Shown here: positions 26,447-35,800 of the stretch, in pieces
Position numbering within the stretch: position 1 is the stretch's first letter
Layout: every line of letters starts with the position of its first letter
Source: Flavobacterium sp. UBA2787
GTDB lineage: Bacteria; Bacteroidota; Bacteroidia; Flavobacteriales; Flavobacteriaceae
Direction of reading: 5' to 3'
DNA length: 64,000 bases
NCBI GenBank assembly: GCA_002352205.1
Contig: DEHZ01000012.1
Coordinates: forward strand, 108,439-172,438
Translations under genes and position numbers: made by a program
Notes under the pieces: model-generated
Databases searched by the model: none
What the model was told of the DNA's origin: nothing
The model's input: the letters and a program-made list of their open reading frames with translations, nothing else

Positions 26447-26632
26447 TTATCTTACTATTTTACCACGAATTCACGAATTTTAAAATTAAGTAAACGTGAA
26501 AATTTGTTCATCAATGATGAAAATTCGAATTAAATCGAATAATTTTTCTAAAAAATTAGTGGCCCGAGCGTAGCGAACTGACGAAGTAAATTCGTGGCAA
26601 AATTATTTCAAAAATTAATTACAACTTACGGG
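26447..26632. repeat. MITE-like element, tandem copy B with inserted short repeat
   Basis: Copy B matches copy A from TTATCTTAC to ACGGG but carries an extra ~27 bp (about 26560-26586: GCCCGAGCGTAGCGAACTG and following bases) just before its right inverted repeat. The right end overlaps the last codons and stop of the histidine kinase gene (26619-28379). Confidence 0.8.
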
Positions 26633-28379
26633 TTAATATTTTACTTAAAGGTAAGACTAAATCGATGGACGTGCCTTGATTAGTATTGCTTTCGATGTTT
26701 ATTTTTCCACCGATTTGGGTAAGACGTGATTGCATATTTCGGAGACCGTTTCCGGAACTTTTGGTTTCAGTTGAAAATCCTTGACCGTTGTCTTTGATAG
26801 TGATTCTAATTTGTTTGGCATCTAAACGGATGGAAAAATGGATGCGTGTGGCGTTGGAATGTTTTACAATATTATTAAGCGATTCTTTTATCACCATAAA
26901 TAATTCGCGGTGACTTTCTTTGCTGATGGCGGTTTGCGGAATGTTTTCAGGGAAATCATAATGCACTTCCATCGGGTAATCTTCTAAATAATCCGTGGTG
27001 TATTCTCTCATTCGGGCGATGAGATTGGCGAGCGTGGTATTTTCAGGGTTTAATGCCCAAATTAAATCACGCATGTTTTCGATCATTTTGTTGGCGGTTT
27101 CTTTCACGGCTTCGCTGCTGGTTTGCACGTCGGGTTGTGTGGTGGTTTTTTGATGGATGATTTCGCTTAAGAATTTTATTTTAGAAAGTCCGGAGCCTAA
27201 ATCGTCGTGAATGTCTTTGGCAATTCTAATTCTTTCCTGTTCTTCTGTTTCACGAATTGCGGTGTCTTTGATTAGTTGGTTTTTTAGTTTTTGTTTGGCT
27301 TTCCAGTTAAAGAAGAACAAAATTCCGACTACTAAGAATAATAAAATGGAGAATATCCAATAGTTTTGTTTGTTGATTTGAAGTTGTTTTTCTTTTAGTT
27401 CTAAGTTTTTGATTTTAATTTCTGCTTCTTTTTGAGCGGTTTCGTATTTGACTTGCATGGAGACCAATTGCTCGGAACGTTGCACATTGATGTAACTGTC
27501 CTTTTCTTCTTGGTATAATTTTCTGTATTGGAGAGCTTCTTGGTACTTTTTGAGTTTTTCTGAAGCGTTGGCTAAACCGTCATACGATTCGATGATGATT
27601 TCTTTCGCATCAATTTTTTTGGCGTTGGTATTGGCAAGCAGACATAAATCAAACGACTTTTGGTAATCGCCGGTTAAGATATACACATTCCCTAAATTGT
27701 TTTGATTGGCGGCCACCATAAATTGATCGCCCACCTTTTCAGAAAGCGAAATGGCTTGGTTGTAGTAGGCAATTGCTTTGGGGTAGTCGTTTAGATTCTT
27801 CCAAACGATTGCTAAATTATTGAGGACCATTGACTCTCGTTCTTCACTTTTTAATTCGCGGTATAAGTCGAGGGCTTTGGTGTACACTTCAATGGTTTGA
27901 TCCAACTTATCTTGCTGCTCATACACCACGCCCATATTATTGTAGCAATCGGCTAATAACGCAAGATCATTTATTTTTTGGGCTAACGTGAGAGCCGTTT
28001 GATAATGCGATAATGCTTTATCAAATTCTTTTTGTTCGGAATATAATGCTCCAATGTTTTTGGTGGATTTGGCAATGTTGAACGTATCTTTTAATTCGTC
28101 GAACTGATCAATGGCTTTGAGGTAATACTGTAAAGCCAATTCTGATTTACCAATTTGAGAATAGGAATTGGCAATGTTGTTGGTGGCTTTTCCAATGATG
28201 ATTTTGTCTTTTTCTTTATCGCTATTAGCGACCGCTTTTTTAAATAAAACAATTGCTTGTTGATAATTCCCTTGCGAATAAAGTTCTACTCCTTGATTCA
28301 ATAACGTTTCTGCATCTGTTTGAGCAAACGAACTGAACGCGAAAAAGAAAAGCAGGTAAAAACAGTAAAGTTGTTTCAT
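26619..28379 (-). CDS. TPR-containing sensor histidine kinase (HisKA_3 type)
   Basis: A 586-residue membrane kinase. A signal peptide (to SFAQ) leads to about six tetratricopeptide repeats in the periplasm (residues ~22-290), a coiled coil, one membrane helix near residue 340, then a cytoplasmic HisKA_3 dimerisation helix with the phosphoacceptor His in IAKDIHDDLGSGL and a HATPase_c domain (ESLNNIVKHSNA, IKDNGQGF, GNGLRNM). It pairs with the LuxR-type regulator downstream on the same strand. Periplasmic TPRs suggest sensing of a protein partner, a layout frequent in Bacteroidota. Confidence 0.92.
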   Translation of the reverse strand: MKQLYCFYLLFFFAFSSFAQTDAETLLNQGVELYSQGNYQQAIVLFKKAVANSDKEKDKIIIGKATNNIANSYSQIGKSELALQYYLKAIDQFDELKDTFNIAKSTKNIGALYSEQKEFDKALSHYQTALTLAQKINDLALLADCYNNMGVVYEQQDKLDQTIEVYTKALDLYRELKSEERESMVLNNLAIVWKNLNDYPKAIAYYNQAISLSEKVGDQFMVAANQNNLGNVYILTGDYQKSFDLCLLANTNAKKIDAKEIIIESYDGLANASEKLKKYQEALQYRKLYQEEKDSYINVQRSEQLVSMQVKYETAQKEAEIKIKNLELKEKQLQINKQNYWIFSILLFLVVGILFFFNWKAKQKLKNQLIKDTAIRETEEQERIRIAKDIHDDLGSGLSKIKFLSEIIHQKTTTQPDVQTSSEAVKETANKMIENMRDLIWALNPENTTLANLIARMREYTTDYLEDYPMEVHYDFPENIPQTAISKESHRELFMVIKESLNNIVKHSNATRIHFSIRLDAKQIRITIKDNGQGFSTETKSSGNGLRNMQSRLTQIGGKINIESNTNQGTSIDLVLPLSKILTRKL

Positions 28380-28501
28380 AGTTGTGGTTAGATTTGACTA
28401 AACTACAACATTTTAATAATTATGTAGCAAATAACTAAAAAAAGTAGCCAAAAATGTACAAATTTGATTACATAAAGTAGAGATCTAATTTTCTATTAAC
28501 T

Positions 28502-28528
28502 AAAAAAACCTCTCAAATGAAAGGTTTT
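28502..28528 (-). terminator. Terminator of the 28552 membrane protein gene
   Basis: AAAACCT (28505-28511) pairs with AGGTTTT (28522-28528); on the minus strand a T-run follows. Short stem, moderate confidence. Confidence 0.6.
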
Positions 28529-28551
28529 ATTAATGTATGATAGTAAAATAA

Positions 28552-28809
28552 CTATTTAACTTCTTGATTCACTTCAGTATTTACCTCAGCAGTTGCTTCT
28601 TGTGGAGCTACTTCCTGCACTTCTTCTACTTCTTTAGGAGATAGAAAATAGAGCAAAGCTCCCACAGCCGTCATCCCGCCCATAATAGCGTAGGCAACCA
28701 CATCGCCCCAATTATAAATCCAAATAAGCAGACTTGGCACTCTATCTAAGAAACTTAATACAAGAGCAAAAACTCCGAAAAACATTAAATAACCTCCAAC
28801 TTTTTTCAT
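28552..28809 (-). CDS. Small membrane protein (85 aa)
   Basis: Two hydrophobic helices (about residues 5-25 and 34-56) separated by a short loop, then a C-terminal acidic tail (PKEVEEVQEVAPQEATAE...). The start ATG at 28809 gives MKKVGGYLMFFGVFA. It resembles small flavobacterial membrane proteins of unknown role. It is monocistronic with its own terminator; the kinase gene ends its promoter region about 170 bp away. Confidence 0.65.
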   Translation of the reverse strand: MKKVGGYLMFFGVFALVLSFLDRVPSLLIWIYNWGDVVAYAIMGGMTAVGALLYFLSPKEVEEVQEVAPQEATAEVNTEVNQEVK

Positions 28810-29433
28810 AAAATGATAAATATTAATTAGTATTTGTTTATTGGTGATGCAATATAATTAATTATTGATTATGGCGATTTAATTTTATTAGGTTTTTTTT
28901 ATGATGATTTTATTTGTAAAATTTATCAAGTAAGACTTTAGTTGAAGGGGAATTGAGAATCGAGAAAATCTGTCACGATTGATGCTTTATCCATACACTA
29001 TCCATACACTATCTATGCTTTATCTATACGGTTGTCGGTTGTCTGAACCGTCCTGACCCGTCCTAAAATAACTATACAGATTATTAAATAAATCCTACTA
29101 TAGTTATACAACTATAATTCTTAATCCTAAACTTGCTATACAGTTGTTTTTCGTTTTAAAAAATGACTGGACCTATGAACGATTTTAACGCAGAGCATTT
29201 AGCGTTTTTGTCTTCGGAACCGATTATCACGATGTTGAATTCGATTAAAGAGCCGAATGCGAATTTGTTTCTGTAGGTTTATTAGTTAACGTTCTGACTC
29301 GTCCTAAATCCCACACTGACCCAATTACCAAATTGCCACATTCCTAGTACAATACCAACCACTTTTGTTTTTTACCAATCATTTTTCCATATTTGCATAC
29401 ACACATTCCCAAACATTTTTATATATTTGAAAT
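28810..29433. other. Intergenic region with gene remnant and simple repeats
   Basis: 624 bp without an intact gene. Four degenerate 11-mers (ATCCATACACT type) lie at about 28988-29030. The word CTGACYCGTCCTAAA occurs at 29053-29067 and 29294-29308 and brackets the hydrolase fragment at 29184-29299. Near the end (29422-29429) TATATTTG is the probable -7 box of the XRE gene, 4 bp from its ATG. Confidence 0.6.
29184..29299 (+). pseudogene. Displaced 3' fragment of alpha/beta hydrolase gene, copy 3
   Basis: 108 of 116 bases match 23161-23276, covering the last ~30 codons of the hydrolase and about 23 bp past its stop. An ATG at 29163 makes a 37-codon frame (MTGPMNDFNAEHLAF... to TAG 29276), but with no nucleophile or His motif this is a remnant, not a working enzyme. 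Identity beyond the stop shows that DNA, not just protein, was duplicated. Confidence 0.85.
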
Positions 29434-29808
29434 ATGAATACAACAGCCAAACCAAAACACATCGGCCGCAACATAAGCCGTATTCGCGAACTCCGCGGAA
29501 TGAAGCAAGAAGCTTTAGCTATCGCCATTGGAGTGAGTCAACAAACAATTTCAAATATTGAAGCAAGTGAAATTGTGGAAGACGATAAATTAGAACTAAT
29601 TGCTAAAGAATTAGGAGTTTCAAAAGAAGCTATTCATAATTTTAGCGAAGAAGCTGTCATTAATTATTTCAGCAACTTTACAGACAATAAAGGTCCAATA
29701 TATACAGGACACCATTGCACCTTCAATCCATTAGATAAATTAGTTGAAGCTTACGAAGAAAATAAAAGACTTTATGAGCGATTACTAGAAGCAGAAAAAC
29801 GAAAATAA
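29434..29808 (+). CDS. XRE-family transcriptional regulator
   Basis: A 124-residue DNA-binding protein. Residues ~12-66 form a Cro/CI helix-turn-helix (IGRNISRIRELRGMKQEALA, then VSQQTISNIEAS). The rest is a helical tail (VEAYEENKRLYERLLEAEKR) resembling the dimerisation region of Bacteroidota XRE proteins. A -7 box 4 bp before ATG suggests a leaderless message. It may control the unknown membrane genes downstream or itself; palindromes at 29995-30077 are candidate operators. Confidence 0.88.
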   Translation: MNTTAKPKHIGRNISRIRELRGMKQEALAIAIGVSQQTISNIEASEIVEDDKLELIAKELGVSKEAIHNFSEEAVINYFSNFTDNKGPIYTGHHCTFNPLDKLVEAYEENKRLYERLLEAEKRK

Positions 29809-29894
29809 TTGTAAGCAAATCATATTTTCTTTTGAAATCGATTATATAGAATAATAATGAAATAATCTCAAGTTTTTTTCAAATTTCCCTCTAG

Positions 29895-29922
29895 TGCCTT
29901 CCCATCCGGAAGGCATTTTTTT
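29895..29922 (+). terminator. Terminator of the XRE gene
   Basis: TGCCTTCC (29895-29902) pairs with GGAAGGCA (29908-29915), loop of 5, then seven T. Confidence 0.85.
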
Positions 29923-29994
29923 GCCATTAAAAAATAATAAACTTTTTTCTTAACCTAACTACATTTTATATATCTTAGTAATTCCAAAAACAAC

Positions 29995-30077
29995 TTTTGC
30001 CAGTTGGCAAAAACCTACCCCATTTATTTTTTTTTAGTCTTTTACGGGAATCCGTAAAATAGTATGAGCAGAATACT
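29995..30077. promoter_or_regulatory. Three consecutive palindromes upstream of the 30291 gene
   Basis: TTTTGCCA-GT-TGGCAAAA (29995-30012), TTTTACGG-GAAT-CCGTAAAA (30040-30059) and AGTAT-N7-ATACT (30061-30077) follow one another within 83 bp. They suit operators for a dimeric regulator such as the XRE protein just upstream, or a structured leader. The remaining DNA between 29923 and 30290 shows nothing else. Confidence 0.4.
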
Positions 30078-30290
30078 TTTATTTTGTACTGGGAGAAAAG
30101 GCATCTGACCTTTGAAAAAGAATAAGAATAAATAAAAAAAGTTACCATTCGAAAAGATTGACTTCTTAGAATTTCGCTTTGAGTGGAAGAAGATAATAAA
30201 ACAACATTTATCAGACCAATCTACCCAAAATTGAGTATATAAGTCTTATTTTGGCAGATATATATCAGAGCCAGCAGTAATTTTAAAAAA

Positions 30291-31475
30291 ATGCATAATA
30301 CAATAGATCAGATCAACAAGCTACATGAAAAAGCACTCGAAGAAAAACGTATTGCATGTAAAAGCGATTTGAGTGTAGAAAATTTTAAAACAGCATCGGT
30401 ATACTATAATGATCTAGTAAATTATATTAACGAAGTAATCGCATTAAATGTCGATGACGTAAATCTAAATTTACAATTAACTATAACTAAAGAATATGGT
30501 TTATTTCAAGTTAATGAATGCTTATATGGATTCTTATTTAGAAAAGGGAAATATGATCGAGCACTTGAAATTGCTAGACTAGCAAACGATCATATTCAAA
30601 AATTGTTAAAAATAATTGAACTCAATTATGATACTGCTAACGAAAAAGCAAAAGATTACATAGATAGAGGTAAAATAGATTGGAAATTATCATCATTAAC
30701 TATCAAAATAAAACTTCTTGAACCAATTGCAAGAAAATCAATGCAAGAAGAAAAATTTGTGAATGCTCTTGATCATTATAAAAAAATAAATGATTTACAT
30801 GAAATAAATCATAGATATATAATGGAGAATGAAGTTGATTTAGTTCTTAAAAGAACTGAATTAGGAAATTATTATTCGGCTAAAGCTGGTGTAGCAAATT
30901 CTCTAGGAGCGATATATGTTTTGAAAAGCGGAGATCAAGACTATTTCATTGAAATTTTAGAACAGTTTATGAATGTTATACAATTCCTAAAACTCGCTCA
31001 AAATAATAATCCTGAACAAGACAAGTTTAAAGATGGAATAATTGCTGTTACTAATAGTATTAAAGTATTACTCAACGAAAATAAAAACAAATGGTTTGAG
31101 TACATTATATATTTTAAAAATGATAAAACCCTTGAATTAATTATGAGACAAACAGATAATGAAAATTACAAAATGTTAAATGCAAAATTAGAAATTGAAA
31201 AAGATAAACCTAAACGTATTATTTTAACTTTTGGGTTTCTACTTTGTTTTTTTCTTATTATAGCACACACAATTTTTCAAATTGCAGTTAGTGAAATTAA
31301 TTGGTTTAGATTTATAATATTGATTTTTGCTTTGCCTTTATTTTTCACTGTAATCGGTGCTTTTGCTTTGAGAAGTACAGAAAGTCTAAAAGAAGAGAAC
31401 TTTTTAAAGTTAATGAAATTAGCGTTTAAAATAAACGTAAAAGGGTTGAAGATATTTTCTGAAAAAGGGAGTTAA
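30291..31475 (+). CDS. Membrane-anchored helical protein, unknown function
   Basis: A 394-residue protein. Residues 1-300 are all-helical with TPR-like spacing (YYNDLVNYINEV, KYDRALEIARLANDHIQ, NALDHYKKINDLHE), and two membrane helices at about 304-325 and 335-357 anchor it, followed by a short tail. No enzyme motif is present. An N-terminal cytosolic scaffold attached to the inner membrane is the likeliest picture. It follows the palindrome cluster and precedes another unknown membrane protein; the pair looks like accessory genes, Lys/Asn/Ile-rich compared with the housekeeping neighbours. Confidence 0.6.
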   Translation: MHNTIDQINKLHEKALEEKRIACKSDLSVENFKTASVYYNDLVNYINEVIALNVDDVNLNLQLTITKEYGLFQVNECLYGFLFRKGKYDRALEIARLANDHIQKLLKIIELNYDTANEKAKDYIDRGKIDWKLSSLTIKIKLLEPIARKSMQEEKFVNALDHYKKINDLHEINHRYIMENEVDLVLKRTELGNYYSAKAGVANSLGAIYVLKSGDQDYFIEILEQFMNVIQFLKLAQNNNPEQDKFKDGIIAVTNSIKVLLNENKNKWFEYIIYFKNDKTLELIMRQTDNENYKMLNAKLEIEKDKPKRIILTFGFLLCFFLIIAHTIFQIAVSEINWFRFIILIFALPLFFTVIGAFALRSTESLKEENFLKLMKLAFKINVKGLKIFSEKGS

Positions 31476-31763
31476 AAACTACTGCTAAAAGCCTTAATCG
31501 TTGTACCATTCTGCCACACCCAAGCTATACGTATTTTTCCGACTTCGGATTAAATTAATTTTCCTAACATAAACCATTAGAAAGTGTTTATTAACTGTCT
31601 CTAAAATCATTTGACTTTTATCCCAATTGATGTCAGAAAAGCTACAGTACTCTCAAAATAAAATTTAATTAATATGGAAATAGAAAAATGAAATGGATAA
31701 AAAATAAAATGCTCAGATAATGAACAGTTTTAACTCAACTTATTTAATATTTTAATCAAAAAA

Positions 31764-32315
31764 ATGAACAATTCAACATCTAAAACATATGTATTAAATG
31801 TAGTTAACTATGTAATGATTTGTTTCATTATTCAAATCATATTGACTATTATTGTTAATCCACCAAACGAGAATGCTGAATTTAATGGAAGCACCATTTG
31901 GTTGTTCTTTATATTTTTTATAATTTATAAAATTGGAATTGTTTTAAAAAATGATAAAAATATTTTTATAAGTCGTCTTTTACAATCATTAGTTATCCTA
32001 TACGTAACAAACAATTTTTATACTATTTTTAATGTAATAGATTCGAATTACTTTGGGTATGGATTTATGCTCTATGAAAAAGTTGAAAATCCTGCTATTT
32101 ATAAAAATTTTTTATTTTGGCAAACCGGAGTTTTAAGTGGCTATAATTTCTATTTAATATCTTCAAATTTTATTGATAAACTTTTTATAGTTCCTATAAT
32201 TGGATATTTAGAATGTTTAATAAAAGCTATCTATCCTGATCTTTTTATTGTATTAATTATTCAAATTCCATTCATAATAAAAAATAAAAAATTCTTAAAT
32301 TGGACTACAGAATAA
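31764..32315 (+). CDS. Integral membrane protein, unknown function
   Basis: A 183-residue protein with about four hydrophobic segments (near residues 12-32, 43-62, 68-90 and 155-175), very rich in Ile, Phe and Asn. It carries no recognised motif. The 288 bp before it (31476-31763) contain no gene I can support. It is probably an accessory inner-membrane protein. Confidence 0.55.
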   Translation: MNNSTSKTYVLNVVNYVMICFIIQIILTIIVNPPNENAEFNGSTIWLFFIFFIIYKIGIVLKNDKNIFISRLLQSLVILYVTNNFYTIFNVIDSNYFGYGFMLYEKVENPAIYKNFLFWQTGVLSGYNFYLISSNFIDKLFIVPIIGYLECLIKAIYPDLFIVLIIQIPFIIKNKKFLNWTTE

Positions 32316-32347
32316 TTATCTTTTCACAATACCAAGCTGCCGTAAAT

Positions 32348-32659
32348 CCAGCTCCTTGAAGTCTGAATAAAAGTCATTAATAGTAGTTGAGATAGCACAC
32401 TGCTCTTCGAATGTCCCAGCTCCACGAAGTCTGAATAAAAGTCATTAATAGCAATATTATAGCACGCTGCTCTTCGAATGTCTCTGACTTCGAAGCGAAT
32501 AATAATTCCTTATATAGAAATAGACAACCGCAGTCTCCAAGCTCCACGAAGTCTGAGTAAAAGTCATTAATAGCAGTATTATAGCACACTGCTCTTCGAA
32601 TGTCTCTGACTTCGAAGCGAATAATAATTCCTTCCTAAGAAATAGACATCGCAGACTTG
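32348..32659. repeat. Tandem ~122-bp repeat array
   Basis: A partial unit (32348-32415) is followed by two full units (32416-32536 and 32537-32659). Each full unit has a block CCAGCTCC(A)CGAAGTCTG... ending CTTCGAATGTC, then TCTGACTTCGAAGCGAAT. CTTCGAA and TTCGAAG form an inverted repeat inside each unit. Open frames crossing it repeat the same peptide (LLFASKSETFEEQ), which reflects the DNA repeat. Identity between units is very high, so duplication is recent. Confidence 0.8.
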
Positions 32660-32731
32660 ATAATTCATAGCAAAATCTACCATTCTCAACAATAAAAATC
32701 CTAGCAAAATTTAAACACAAAAGATATCTAT

Positions 32732-32807
32732 TGTGTCATTTCGACGTTAGGAGAAATCACATAATTTGTTCACGATATGTGATTTCTCCTAACATCGAAA
32801 TGACACA
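32732..32807. repeat. 32-bp inverted repeat (long hairpin)
   Basis: Arms 32732-32763 and 32776-32807 pair with a single mismatch around a 12-nt loop. The word TGTCATTTCGA...AGGAGAAATC is a familiar dispersed intergenic repeat of flavobacteria, present here in inverted pair. Confidence 0.8.
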
Positions 32808-32828
32808 GCCTCTTATTATTACAAACAA

Positions 32829-32857
32829 AAAAAGGACAACTCCCGTCGTCCTTTTAA
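32829..32857 (-). terminator. Terminator of icmF
   Basis: On the minus strand AAAAGGACGAC pairs with GTTGTCCTTTT (one G-U) around four bases and runs into T. It lies 18 bp beyond the icmF stop. Confidence 0.75.
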
Positions 32858-32874
32858 AATCATATAAAATTAAA

Positions 32875-35800
32875 TTACATATTCCTTCTATACTGCCCAC
32901 CCACTTCAAACAACGAACTCGTAATTTGACCAAGCGAACAATATTTGGTGGCTTCCATCAAACGTTCAAAAATGTTTTGGTTGTTGATGGCGGCTTCTTG
33001 TAAACCATTTAATTGTTCGTTCACTTTTTGCTCGTGCAATTGGTGTAGGGTTTCTAAGGTTTTAATTTGAAATTGTTTTTCGTCTTCAGTGGCACGAATT
33101 ACTTCTCTTGGCACGACAGTTGGCGAACCTTTTGAACTTAAAAACGTATTTACCCCAATAATTGGGAAATCGCCATTGTGTTTTAAGGTTTCATAATACA
33201 ACGATTCTTCTTGAATTTTAGAACGTTGGTACATCGTTTCCATTGCACCTAAAACGCCGCCACGTTCTGTGATGCGGTCGAATTCTTGTAAGACCGCTTC
33301 TTCCACTAAATCGGTTAATTCTTCAATGATGAACGAACCTTGAATTGGGTTTTCGTTTTTGGCTAAACCTAACTCTTTGTTGATAATCAACTGGATTGCC
33401 ATTGCACGACGAACGGATTCTTCGGTTGGTGTTGTAATGGCTTCGTCATACGCATTCGTATGCAACGAGTTACAGTTATCGTAAATGGCATACAAGGCTT
33501 GCAACGTTGTTCGAATATCATTAAAATCAATTTCCTGAGCGTGCAATGAACGTCCCGACGTTTGAATATGGTATTTCAACATCTGAGCTCTTTCGTTGGC
33601 TCCGTATTTATTTTTTAAGGCTTTTGCCCAAATTTTTCTTGCCACACGACCAATCACGGCATATTCCGGATCGATTCCGTTGGAGAAAAAGAAGGATAAA
33701 TTAGGTCCGAAATCGTTGATGTTCATTCCGCGACTCAAATAATATTCCACGTAAGTGAAACCATTTGCCAATGTGAACGCTAATTGTGTGATGGGGTTTG
33801 CCCCTGCTTCCGCAATATGATAACCCGAAATAGAAACCGAGTAGAAATTTCGAACGTTCTTTTTAATGAAATATTCCTGCACGTCGCCCATCAATCGAAG
33901 AGCGAATTCGGTGGAGAAAATACAGGTGTTTTGTGCCTGATCTTCTTTTAAAATATCGGCTTGAACGGTTCCGCGAACTTGAGCTAAGGTTTTAATTTTG
34001 ATATCTTGATACACATCTTGCGGTAGCACTTGGTCTCCTGTTACTCCTAATAACATCAAACCTAAACCATTATTTCCTTTTGGAAGTTCGCCGTTGTAGG
34101 TTGGACGAACGAAACCATTTTTCTTATAAATTTCGTTGATTTTTTCTTCTACCTCAACTTGCAAATTATTTTCGATGATGTATTTTTCACAATTTTGGTC
34201 GATGGCGGCATTCATAAAAAAGCCAAGCAACATCGGAGCCGGACCGTTGATGGTCATACTCACAGACGTTAACGGATGACTTAAATCGAAACCGGAATAT
34301 AATTTTTTGGCATCGTCTAAACAGCAAATGGAAACCCCAGCATTACCAATTTTTCCGTAAATATCGGGACGTAAATCGGGGTCGTTTCCGTATAATGTTA
34401 CCGAATCAAACGCGGTTGATAAACGTTTGGCGGGTAAACCTGCACTCACATAGTGAAAACGTTTATTGGTTCGCTCCGGTCCGCCTTCTCCGGCAAACAT
34501 TCGCGATGGATCTTCGCCTTCTCGTTTAAAAGGGTACAATCCGGATGCAAAAGGGAATTCTCCCGGAACATTTTCCTGTAAATTCCACTTTAAAATATCG
34601 CCCCAAGCTTGGTATTTTGGCAATGCTACTTTTGGTATTTGTGAATGCGAAAGTGATTCGGTGTGCGTTTGAATTTTGATTTCTTTGTCACGCACTTTGA
34701 ACGAATAAATCGGGTTTTTGTATTTATTCACTTTTTCATCCCACGTTAAAATGATTTCCCAGTTGAATGGGTCGAGGTTCATTTTTACACGGTCAAATTC
34801 TTTGGTTAATAAACTTAAAAATTCTTTGTTTATGTCAGACTGAGCCTGTCGAAGTCGTTCTTCATCCAAACCGAATTTAGTTAACCCTAATTTATTGATA
34901 TGTCCAACCGATTCGATGGTTTTATAAATTCCGTATAATTTTTGAGCGACATCTACTTGTGATAAAACCGTTTCATCATACTTGCGATTATTCTCTGCAA
35001 TTTCCGAAAGGTAACGTGTTCTGTGTGGTGGAATGACGAAGATTTTCTCACTCATTTCACGTGTGATTTCGAAGGTAGATTGTAAATCGGCTTCGGTTTT
35101 TTCGACGATTTTGTCCATCACTTTTTTGTAAAGTGTGTTCATTCCCGGATCATTAAATTGCGAAGCAATTGTTCCGAAAACGGGTAACGAATCTAAATCG
35201 GCATCCCAAAGGTTATGATTGCGTTGGTATTGTTTTTTCACGTCACGAAGTGCATCGAGTGAACCTCTTTTGTCGAATTTGTTGATGGCGACTAAATCGG
35301 CAAAATCAAGCATATCGATTTTTTCCAATTGCGTTGCGGCACCAAATTCCGGTGTCATTACGTATAATGAAACATCGGAATGTTCGATGATTTCGGTGTC
35401 ACTTTGACCAATTCCGGAGGTTTCGAGAATAATGATGTCGTATTTGGCTGCTTTCAGCACTTGAATGGCTTCTGCAACATATTTTGATAACGCTAAATTG
35501 GACTGACGAGTAGCCAACGAACGCATATAAACGCGAGGATTATTGATGGCGTTCATTCGGATTCTGTCGCCCAACAACGCTCCGCCTGTTTTTCTTTTGG
35601 AAGGATCTACGGAAATTAATCCGATCGTTTTTTCAGGGAAATCGATTAGAAAACGACGAACTAATTCATCTACCAATGATGATTTTCCTGCTCCGCCTGT
35701 TCCTGTGATTCCGAGAACGGGAATTTTGGAGGTTTCATTTTTCTTGTGAATGGCATCGAGCGTTTCTTTTGCGATATCAGGGAAATTCTCTGCGGCAGAA

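Noticed and set aside
32348-32659. CRISPR array
   Set aside because: Units of ~122 bp abut each other without unique spacers, and no cas genes are present.
32377-32720. Two overlapping minus-strand open frames
   Set aside because: They translate the 122-bp tandem array twice; no independent evidence of coding.
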